DNA from: an uncultured Paracoccaceae bacterium | GTDB taxonomy: Bacteria > Pseudomonadota > Alphaproteobacteria > Rhodobacterales > Rhodobacteraceae | Assembly: GCA_937132145.1 (NCBI GenBank) | Contig: CAKZNY010000251.1 | Location: 1-10,979, forward strand | Reading direction: 5' to 3' | Length of the DNA: 10,979 nt | Shown here: positions 5,604 to 10,979 of the stretch, in pieces | Layout of the letters: every line of letters begins with the position of its first letter | Position numbering within the stretch: position 1 is the stretch's first letter | Program-made: the position numbers and the translations under genes | Notes under the pieces: generated by a model | What the model was told of the DNA's origin: nothing | The model's input: the letters and a program-made list of their open reading frames with translations, nothing else | The model's database searches: none

Positions 5604-7583
5604 TCACTCCGCTGGTACTGCTGGCATGGCGGCTTTGCGCGCGGTCGCAGCCACACGATACCGTCTGTCAGTAATGCTAAGTACACCACCAAACGCAAGC
5701 GTGAACACACCAACCCATATCCAGTTAGTGAACGGTTTCACATACGAACGTACCGCCCAGCTACCGTCAGATTGCCGGTCGCCCAGAACTACATACACAT
5801 CGCGCAATAGGCTTTGATCAATCGCCGCCTCGGTCGTTTTTGTGCCCGACACAGTATAGTTCCGCTTTTCAGGATAAAGCTTCGAAATCTCGACCCCGTC
5901 CTTAAGCAGCGTGAACTCCCCGCGCGCGGCCGTATAATTCGGCCCCTGAATGCCTTCGACCGCATCAAAGCGCAGTTCGTAAACTTGCAGCGGGAAGGTT
6001 TCGCCAATTTCGACAGTCCTAATATCCTCGAATTCCCACGCCATAATGGCCGAGATGCCAAAAATCATCAGTCCGAAACCGGAATGCGCGAACATTTTAC
6101 CCCAGTCCGCCCGTGGCAGGTTCCCCGCACGTCGTATGCTTTCAGACAGCGGAGCCTTGCCCAGCTTTACCCGCGAAGCAACATCCGCCACGGCACCCGC
6201 AATGACCCAAAACGCCAACGTCAGCCCGACAGGTGCCAGCATCCGCCCGCCGGTCTGCATTACCCACACAGCAGCCCCCAGCGCCACAGACAGCGCGGCA
6301 ATGCCCCATAACGGCTGTATAATCCGCTTTAGATTACTGCGTTTCCACGGCAACATCGCCGCGATCGGCAGGATCATCGCCAGAACTACCATGAAAGGTG
6401 TGAACGCAATGTTAAAGAACGGCGCCCCGACTGAAACTTTTGCCCCAGTCGCAATCTCGACCACCAGCGGCCAGATCGTGCCAACGAAAACCACTGCTGC
6501 CGCGACCGTCAAAAGCAGGTTATTCATCACCAGCCCACTCTCGCGACTAACCAGACTGAACACCGCAGTCGATTGCAACTGGGTTGCGCGGAAAGCATAA
6601 AGTGTTAACGCCCCGCCAATCGCCACGGCCAGAATTGCCAGAATAAACACGCCACGTTCAGGGTCATTCGCAAACGCATGTACCGAAGTAATAACCCCAG
6701 AGCGCACAATAAATGTCCCGATCAGGCTGAACGAAAACGCCAGAATTGCCAACAGAACCGTCCAGCTTTTCAATGCGTTACGCTTTTCAACCACGATGGC
6801 CGAATGCAACAACGCTGTCGCCATCAACCATGGCATAAAGCTGGCATTCTCTACCGGATCCCAGAACCACCAGCCGCCCCAGCCAAGTTCGTAGTATGCC
6901 CACCAACTGCCAAGACCAATGCCAATCGTTAAGAAAATCCACGCCGCAAGCGTCCAAGGCCGGACCCAACGCGCCCATGCCGCATCGACTTTACCCTCGA
7001 TCAACGCGGCAACCGCGAAGCTGAATGCCATCGAAAGACCAACGTATCCAAGATACAAAAACGGTGGGTGGAACGCCAAACCCGGGTCCTGCAACAGCGG
7101 ATTCAACCCGTTTCCGTCAATCGGGGGCTGGCTCAAACGGGTGAACGGATTGGAGGTGAACAGAATAAACCCAAGAAATGCCGCACCAATCATCGATTGC
7201 ACTGACAAAACCCGCGCCTTCAAGCTCGGCGGTAAATTTTCGCCCCAAACGGCAACAGTTGCACCAAACAACGTCAAAATCGTGATCCACAATAGCATCG
7301 AGCCTTCGTGGTTCGCCCAAACTCCTGTCACCTTATATAGCATCGGTTTGGCCGAATGCGAGTTGGCAACGACCAACTTAACCGAGAAATCCGATGTCAC
7401 AAACGCCACCGTCAGCATCGCGAACGCCAGTCCAACCAGCAAAAACTGCGCAATCGCCGCCGGAGCAGCGAAGCGCATCCAGTTATTCCAGTCCTTGTGC
7501 GCACCGATCATCGGAATGAATATCTGCGGTATTGAAATCGCGAAGGCGAGGATAAGGGCAAAGTGCCCAAGTTCTGCGGTCAT
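5604..7583 (-). CDS. ccmF: Cytochrome c haem lyase subunit CcmF
   Basis: CcmF is the polytopic inner-membrane core of the system I haem lyase; it takes haem from holo-CcmE and helps attach it to apocytochrome c in the periplasm. The 659-residue length is normal. The tryptophan-rich haem-binding signature WGGWWFWDPVENASFMPWL occupies about 235-252. The four functionally important histidines known from E. coli have counterparts: His172 (FHPPFLYLG), His260 (LLHSAIV), His302 (VHAFAND) and His500 (FAHSGFG). HEGSMLLW at 92-99 is also conserved. Many hydrophobic segments run through the protein, with a soluble periplasmic domain at about 520-615 and a final helix at about 620-636. AAGGGA eight bases before the ATG is a moderate ribosome site. 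ccmH follows after 3 bases. Unlike the usual cycJKL order, ccmF is separated from ccmE by two lysis genes. Confidence 0.97.
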   Translation of the reverse strand: MTAELGHFALILAFAISIPQIFIPMIGAHKDWNNWMRFAAPAAIAQFLLVGLAFAMLTVAFVTSDFSVKLVVANSHSAKPMLYKVTGVWANHEGSMLLWITILTLFGATVAVWGENLPPSLKARVLSVQSMIGAAFLGFILFTSNPFTRLSQPPIDGNGLNPLLQDPGLAFHPPFLYLGYVGLSMAFSFAVAALIEGKVDAAWARWVRPWTLAAWIFLTIGIGLGSWWAYYELGWGGWWFWDPVENASFMPWLMATALLHSAIVVEKRNALKSWTVLLAILAFSFSLIGTFIVRSGVITSVHAFANDPERGVFILAILAVAIGGALTLYAFRATQLQSTAVFSLVSRESGLVMNNLLLTVAAAVVFVGTIWPLVVEIATGAKVSVGAPFFNIAFTPFMVVLAMILPIAAMLPWKRSNLKRIIQPLWGIAALSVALGAAVWVMQTGGRMLAPVGLTLAFWVIAGAVADVASRVKLGKAPLSESIRRAGNLPRADWGKMFAHSGFGLMIFGISAIMAWEFEDIRTVEIGETFPLQVYELRFDAVEGIQGPNYTAARGEFTLLKDGVEISKLYPEKRNYTVSGTKTTEAAIDQSLLRDVYVVLGDRQSDGSWAVRSYVKPFTNWIWVGVFTLAFGGVLSITDRRYRVAATARKAAMPAVPAE

Positions 7584-7613
7584 GAAACGAATCCCTTGTA
7601 TGTCTAGCGGTTC

Positions 7614-7641
7614 ATCATAGACAAACCGCCGACATATTCAA
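7614..7641 (-). promoter_or_regulatory. Candidate sigma-70 promoter before ccmF
   Basis: On the minus strand TTGAAT (7636-7641) and TATGAT (7614-7619) are separated by 16 bases, with a transcript start expected near 7607, about 24 bases before the ccmF ATG. A 6-bp dyad, GCGGTT (7607-7612) and AACCGC (7624-7629), encloses the -10 element and could be an operator. It would let ccmF-ccmH be transcribed independently of the lysis genes upstream. Confidence 0.4.
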
Positions 7642-7671
7642 TTTTCAATGTCGTGATGTTCCGATATGTCG
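7630..7671. repeat. 8-bp inverted repeat in the holin-ccmF gap
   Basis: CGACATAT (7630-7637) is the exact reverse complement of ATATGTCG (7664-7671); a third, shorter copy, ATGTCG, lies at 7648-7653. The left arm overlaps the -35 element of the candidate ccmF promoter. Together they could be spaced operator half-sites. A small GC hairpin (7671-7685) lies between this repeat and the holin stop, but no T-run follows it, so it would be at most a weak terminator. Confidence 0.3.
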
Positions 7672-7694
7672 CCCCCGCTGGGGACAAATAGGCG

Positions 7695-8219
7695 TTAAGC
7701 CGCCTGATTGTTCATCGCTGCCCATTCGGAAAGCGCTGCATTATCGGGAAATGCAGAGGTTGAAACCTTCAGTGGCGCGCCGGGATTGTTTGCAGCCGGG
7801 CTCGGAAAAACCAACGGAGCGCTTGACTTACGCGCATAATGCAGCTCCCGCGCCCCGAAATAGAACGAGACCACCGCCCCCAACAGCCACCACAACGGGT
7901 CCGGCACATACGCCAATCCCTGCATTCTGGTGGCAAAATCTTCGGGGTTGGCCATAGCAAAGACAAAAAGCCCAACCGTCCCCAGCGCCATAATAGGACG
8001 AGGCAAACGGTTTAACCCATTGATAAAATTATTAAACCATCCGGTACCAGCATTAGAGAACTCCGCGCCATATTGCCCAAGCGACGCCATCGCCTGTGCG
8101 CGAACCGCCAATTCGGCCTTGGTTTTGTTAACGGTAAACACCTCGGCAACGGCCTCAACAGCACCGCCGACTCCGCGTGCTGCCTCACCTATACCCAACA
8201 AACGCGAGATTAAACCCAT
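7695..8219 (-). CDS. Holin, gene-transfer-agent type (3-TM holin family)
   Basis: This 174-residue membrane protein matches what I know of the family of holins used for gene transfer agent release (Pfam GTA_holin_3TM). Holins make holes in the inner membrane so that the partner muramidase can reach the cell wall. Residues 1-28 form a Gly/Ala-rich amphipathic segment, then come a polar region, a helix at about 72-90 (LPRPIMALGTVGLFVFA) and one at about 107-124 (PLWWLLGAVVSFYFGARE). Only two segments are strongly hydrophobic. The tail from 131 on is a Pro/Ala/Asn-rich extension of about 44 residues. The start overlaps the muramidase stop by 10 bases and has AGAGGG 7 bases upstream, showing coupled expression. 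Its position inside the ccm genes gives no reason to assign it a cytochrome role. Confidence 0.85.
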   Translation of the reverse strand: MGLISRLLGIGEAARGVGGAVEAVAEVFTVNKTKAELAVRAQAMASLGQYGAEFSNAGTGWFNNFINGLNRLPRPIMALGTVGLFVFAMANPEDFATRMQGLAYVPDPLWWLLGAVVSFYFGARELHYARKSSAPLVFPSPAANNPGAPLKVSTSAFPDNAALSEWAAMNNQAA

Positions 8220-8821
8220 GATGCAACCCTCTGATTATGCTCTAAATTACTGTAATGAAAGCGCGGAGAAATAAACTCTTCTGCGCGCGTTATCCACCCC
8301 CCCTTGCCGCCGTCTTTACGCCGTGCATACTTGCGAGAGGTGGTTCGATTATCCGCCAAACTATAATAATAATTTCGCCGGGCGATCCCGTAGGCATCGG
8401 CCAAATGATACGGTGCAACCGAAAATGCCTTGTTAGTTGCGGCAGCCGTTTTTGGGCCCAAGGCCCCGTCCACCGTTACTGGAAATCCGAATTTTGCCAA
8501 CAGTCGTTGCAATATCTTAACCGCGGCACCGCCTGCGTTCACATACATGTCGAACACCGAAGCCTGCAAAACCGCTGGCAAAGCAGCAAGTCCGGGCTTT
8601 TCAAAGTAATGTTTTTTGAAAATTTTGGCGGCGCGGTCGCGGGTCAACTTGCGAACGTCCTCTGCGTCCACATCTCCGTCACCATCCACATCAATCCCCA
8701 ATCGCCGCATTGTGTGGATCGTCACGCCAAAATTGGTCGCCCCGCCCGGATCATCGGGGTCGTTAACATATCCGCCTTCACGGCGCAGAATATCAGACAC
8801 TATGTCATCAATTGACAGCAT
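8210..8821 (-). CDS. Holin-associated N-acetylmuramidase (GH108 endolysin) with EF-hand-like loop
   Basis: This 203-residue enzyme should cleave the glycan backbone of peptidoglycan. The N-terminal domain is glycoside hydrolase family 108: REGGY with the catalytic Glu15, followed by DPDDPGGATNFGVT. The C-terminal part (about 95-190) resembles the family's peptidoglycan-binding domain, with VDGALGPKT and KYARRKDGGKGGWITRAEEF. Between them residues 44-55 read DVDGDGDVDAED, close to a calcium-binding EF-hand or dockerin loop (Asp at 1, 3 and 5, Gly at 6, hydrophobic at 8, Asp rather than Glu at 12). There is no signal peptide, as expected for an enzyme exported through a holin; the holin gene overlaps its end. 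AAGGAG 6 bases before the ATG fixes the start. In Rhodobacter capsulatus an endolysin-holin pair of this kind lyses cells to release gene transfer agents. It could also be a prophage relic, but no phage genes adjoin. Confidence 0.88.
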   Translation of the reverse strand: MLSIDDIVSDILRREGGYVNDPDDPGGATNFGVTIHTMRRLGIDVDGDGDVDAEDVRKLTRDRAAKIFKKHYFEKPGLAALPAVLQASVFDMYVNAGGAAVKILQRLLAKFGFPVTVDGALGPKTAAATNKAFSVAPYHLADAYGIARRNYYYSLADNRTTSRKYARRKDGGKGGWITRAEEFISPRFHYSNLEHNQRVASWV

Positions 8822-8831
8822 CGCACTCTCC

Positions 8832-8888
8832 TTAACATTTCGTAAAAAATGCTAACAAGATTGCAGATAAAAGTTAAAATTTGATTGA
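8832..8888 (-). promoter_or_regulatory. Candidate promoter with two CtrA-type boxes before the lysis genes
   Basis: On the minus strand TTAACT (8872-8877) and TAGCAT (8849-8854), 17 bases apart, form a modest promoter with a start expected near 8842, upstream of the ribosome site at 8828-8833. A TTAA-N7-TTAA type box with one mismatch (8874-8888, plus-strand reading TTAAAATTTGATTGA) overlaps the -35, the usual place for CtrA activation. A second one-mismatch box (8832-8846, TTAACATTTCGTAAA) overlaps the start region. The gap is AT-rich, so chance matches are possible. Confidence 0.35.
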
Positions 8889-8901
8889 AATATCTTAACT
8901 T
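8871..8901. repeat. AT-rich stem-loop across the ccmE stop codon
   Basis: AAGTTAA (8871-8877) pairs with TTAACTT (8895-8901), and inside it ATTT (8879-8882) pairs with AAAT (8888-8891) around a 5-base loop. On the minus strand the structure begins at the ccmE stop and is followed by TTATC. It might slow or end transcription after ccmE, but a stem this AT-rich would be weak. It overlaps the -35 and CtrA-like box of the lysis promoter candidate. Confidence 0.3.
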
Positions 8902-9341
8902 CCGGCAGGTTCTTCGTAAATACCCTGCGCTTTCAGGGCATCGATCACCTCTTTAGGCATGTAATTCTCGTCGTGCTTGGCCAGAATTTCAGAGGCAATG
9001 AACGTATCCCCCACCAGCTTACCCGTCGCAACAACGCCCTGCCCTTCACCAAACAAGTCCGGCAAAATCCCCGTAAAGGCAACCTTAATCATCTCGTTTC
9101 CGTCGGTGACAACAAACGTAATCGTTTCGCCTTCACCGCGCACCAGCGAATCGACTTCGACCAACCCGCCAACACGGAACCGCTCATTCGGGCCGGGGCG
9201 ATTTTCCGCAATCTGGGTCGGCGAGCGGAAAAACTCGATGCCATCCTTCATAGCAACCCCGATCAATACCGAGGACGTTGCCAGCAGCACCATTCCGATC
9301 ACAATCATCTGGATTCTACGTTTTTTCTTCAAGCCAGCCAT
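8895..9341 (-). CDS. ccmE: Cytochrome c maturation haem chaperone CcmE
   Basis: CcmE binds haem covalently in the periplasm and hands it to CcmF/CcmH for attachment to apocytochrome c. The 148 residues have the expected layout: a short basic cytosolic start (MAGLKKKRR), one membrane helix at about 11-31, then a periplasmic OB-fold domain. The haem-binding motif HDENYMPKEV carries His123, the covalent attachment residue, and Tyr127, an axial ligand. The RVGGLVEVDSLVRG strand at 56-69 is also typical. AGGAG 5 bases before the ATG supports the start. argC ends 74 bases upstream. The next gene downstream is the lysis muramidase after 73 AT-rich bases, so the normal ccmE-ccmF adjacency is broken. 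Confidence 0.96.
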   Translation of the reverse strand: MAGLKKKRRIQMIVIGMVLLATSSVLIGVAMKDGIEFFRSPTQIAENRPGPNERFRVGGLVEVDSLVRGEGETITFVVTDGNEMIKVAFTGILPDLFGEGQGVVATGKLVGDTFIASEILAKHDENYMPKEVIDALKAQGIYEEPAGS

Positions 9342-9415
9342 GGGTGCTCCTATTCGTTATGGGTAATGTAACACATATTTTCAAAGTGTTAAGGGCCGTT
9401 CGGTCGCAGTCACTA

Positions 9416-10447
9416 TCACGGAAATAACGGCGCCTGCTCCAGCCCCATTGTCTCGCGCAACCCAAGCATCAGGTTCGCGTTCTGTATCGCCTGCCCCGAA
9501 GACCCTTTGACGAGGTTATCGAGGGCCGCAAACACCCGCACCCGCCCTTCAAGCCGATCAGCGACAACACCTATATGGCAGAAGTTCGATCCCCGAACAT
9601 GGCGCGTCGCCGGTGCTTGCCCAAGCGGTAGAACGACTATAAAGGGTTCATTTTCATAGGCTTGTGTCAAAGCGGAATATATTTCATCCACTTGGCCACG
9701 CACATGAACGGTTGCCAGAATGCCCCTATTCGCAGGCATCAGATGCGGGGTAAACAAAACCTTAACATCGCGACCTGTAAGCTTGCGAAACTCCTGATCA
9801 AACTCGGAAGTGTGGCGATGGACGGGCAAACCGTAGGGGTGCGTGCCCTCGGAAACCTCGGCGTGCAGCATCGCCTCTTTGGCCCCGCGTCCGGCACCCG
9901 AAACGCCACAGAACATGTCGATGATGATGTCGTCTTCCTCGATAACACCGGCCGCAAGCAGTGGCCGCAGCGCATATTGTCCCGTGGCGGCGTTGCAGCC
10001 GGTTCCGGCAACCAACCGCGCGCGTGAAATCTTGTCACGGTAGAATTCCGTCAAGCCATAAACAGCGGTTTTCTGCAATTCCGGCGCGTAATGCGGGTGG
10101 CCGTACCAGTGTTCATACATGGCCGTATCTTCCAGCCGAAAATCCGCTGACAGATCTATTACCTTCAAATCCGCCGGCAAATCCTTAACGATTTTTTGGG
10201 ACATCGCATGTGGTAACGCGCAAAATGCCAGATCAACGGTCGCAAAATCGACGTCCTCGATCCGTGTCAGCACCGGCAAATCCAGATGACGGAGATGCGG
10301 GAACACCTGCCCCATCGTCTGCCCTGCCTTGCGATCCGCCGTCAAAGCCACAATTTCCATGCCGCTGTGCCCCGAAATCAGGCGCACCAATTCAGCACCA
10401 GTATAGCCACTAGCCCCGAGAATCGCTATTTTACGCGTATTAGTCAT
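9416..10447 (-). CDS. argC: N-acetyl-gamma-glutamyl-phosphate reductase
   Basis: ArgC reduces N-acetylglutamyl-5-phosphate to the semialdehyde with NADPH, the third step from glutamate towards ornithine and arginine, in the cytosol. The protein has 343 residues, normal for the family. The N-terminal Rossmann motif [13 protein letters not shown] (11-23) binds NADPH. The catalytic cysteine is Cys151 in [10 protein letters not shown], a variant of the more widespread PGCYPT pattern. The catalytic His lies in VHRHTSEF (His210 or His212). SGAGRGAKE (183-191), [11 protein letters not shown] (233-243) and the closing [16 protein letters not shown] (314-329) are standard ArgC segments. The ribosome site is weak (AAGG, nine bases before the ATG). 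The gene lies between murI and ccmE; the 54-base gap from murI suggests they may share a transcript. No other arg gene is in the window. Confidence 0.97.
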   Translation of the reverse strand: MTNTRKIAILGASGYTGAELVRLISGHSGMEIVALTADRKAGQTMGQVFPHLRHLDLPVLTRIEDVDFATVDLAFCALPHAMSQKIVKDLPADLKVIDLSADFRLEDTAMYEHWYGHPHYAPELQKTAVYGLTEFYRDKISRARLVAGTGCNAATGQYALRPLLAAGVIEEDDIIIDMFCGVSGAGRGAKEAMLHAEVSEGTHPYGLPVHRHTSEFDQEFRKLTGRDVKVLFTPHLMPANRGILATVHVRGQVDEIYSALTQAYENEPFIVVLPLGQAPATRHVRGSNFCHIGVVADRLEGRVRVFAALDNLVKGSSGQAIQNANLMLGLRETMGLEQAPLFP

Positions 10448-10501
10448 GATCTTAACCTTTATGATTACCAGCGACTTACGTCAAAACGTCCGCGCAATCA
10501 A

Positions 10502-10979
10502 TCACGCAGCGTTAAATGTTAGGGAATGGCCCAAAAACCGCTCGGCACTTCGGCTAACCTCTTTCGGATTACCAGAGGTCAAATAGCTGACGCCGCCACG
10601 CGCCACAAATCGCGGGTGTCGTCGCAAATAGTCGCTCAAACTGTCGGCCACGATGTCCGGCTGCACCAGAATGCGGGTGGATTTCGGTAAAGCGGCACGG
10701 AAGCGTTCCTCGACAAGCGGGTAATGCGTACAGCCCAAAACCGCCGCCTGCGGGTTGGGTAAGGTTTTCAGCAGCGTTGCAACATGGGCGTCAACCAAGG
10801 CTTCGGCGCCCAAGGTATCACCCTCTTCAATCGCGGCGACCAGACCGACACAGGCTTCGCCAATCACCTCCACATCACGGGCACGGAACTTCAACTCGCG
10901 TTCAAACGCGCCGCTAGAAACCGTCGCAGGTGTTGCAAACAGCGCCACATTTTTCAACCCTGTATGGGTAGGTGGCGAA
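10502..10979 (-). CDS. murI: Glutamate racemase, C-terminal part (cut by window end)
   Basis: Only the last 158 or so residues are present; the frame stays open to the window edge, so the true start lies outside. MurI converts L-glutamate to D-glutamate for peptidoglycan precursors in the cytosol. The segment GCTHYPLVEERF contains the second catalytic Cys of the racemase pair followed by the conserved THYP, and LFATPATVSSGAF is the typical strand before it. The first catalytic Cys would be in the missing half. The C-terminal end has SYLTSGNPKEVSRSAERFLG, as often seen in this family. A TTG at 10955-10957 could be taken for a start but is inside the conserved sequence, so it is not the start. 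Confidence 0.9.
   Translation of the reverse strand, partial: SPPTHTGLKNVALFATPATVSSGAFERELKFRARDVEVIGEACVGLVAAIEEGDTLGAEALVDAHVATLLKTLPNPQAAVLGCTHYPLVEERFRAALPKSTRILVQPDIVADSLSDYLRRHPRFVARGGVSYLTSGNPKEVSRSAERFLGHSLTFNAA

Noticed and set aside
9356..9384. Promoter-like TTGAAA-17-CATAAC before ccmE on the minus strand
   Set aside because: The transcript would start inside the ribosome site of ccmE, and the -10 is poor; expression from further upstream is as likely.
10479..10484. TTGACG -35-like element before argC
   Set aside because: No acceptable -10 at 16-18 bases; the best match would put the start at the ribosome site.
1..10979. CRISPR arrays, tRNA or rRNA genes, insertion sequences with transposase
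   Set aside because: No regularly spaced repeats, no cloverleaf-like segments and no transposase motifs were seen on either strand.

Overview
The window looks like a chromosomal segment of an alphaproteobacterium, most likely of the Rhodobacterales (Roseobacter-type). The evidence is the family-specific form of the proteins (ArgC with the GTGCNAATG active-site variant, CcmH with an LRCLVCRNEN haem-handling motif, a gene-transfer-agent type holin and its muramidase), the alphaproteobacterial split of cytochrome c maturation genes into a ccmE/ccmF/ccmH (cycJKL-type) group, and moderate-to-high GC with good Shine-Dalgarno sites. Every convincing gene lies on the minus strand, so transcription runs from the high coordinates to the low ones.

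In the order of transcription: the 3' part of murI (cell-wall D-glutamate; cut by the window end), argC (arginine biosynthesis), ccmE (haem chaperone), a two-gene lysis cassette (a GH108 muramidase with an EF-hand-like loop, overlapping a 3-TM gene-transfer-agent holin), ccmF and ccmH (haem lyase complex), an enoyl-CoA hydratase/isomerase family protein of the PaaG type, glnE (glutamine synthetase adenylyl-transferase/removase), an HpcH/HpaI-family aldolase, and a small basic-tailed protein of unknown function overlapping the aldolase gene. The final 491 bases (1-491) hold no normal gene, only hairpins, one coding-like remnant with an in-frame stop, and a possible 26-residue peptide.

The notable feature is the lysis pair in the middle of the ccm genes, between ccmE and ccmF. 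Holins of this family (Pfam GTA_holin_3TM) and GH108 muramidases are known to release gene transfer agents in Rhodobacter capsulatus, where the lysis genes are separate from the capsid cluster. The 73-bp AT-rich gap before the muramidase carries a plausible promoter whose -35 region overlaps a one-mismatch CtrA-type box (TTAA-N7-TTAA), with a second one-mismatch box near the start site. The cassette could therefore be switched on separately from its housekeeping neighbours. A second promoter candidate before ccmF could restore ccmF-ccmH expression independently of the lysis genes. No capsid, tail or terminase gene is visible here.

The glnE-aldolase-small protein genes are tightly spaced (9-base gap, then a 14-base overlap) and probably form one transcript. 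Functions were assigned by reading motifs by eye; no database search was made.
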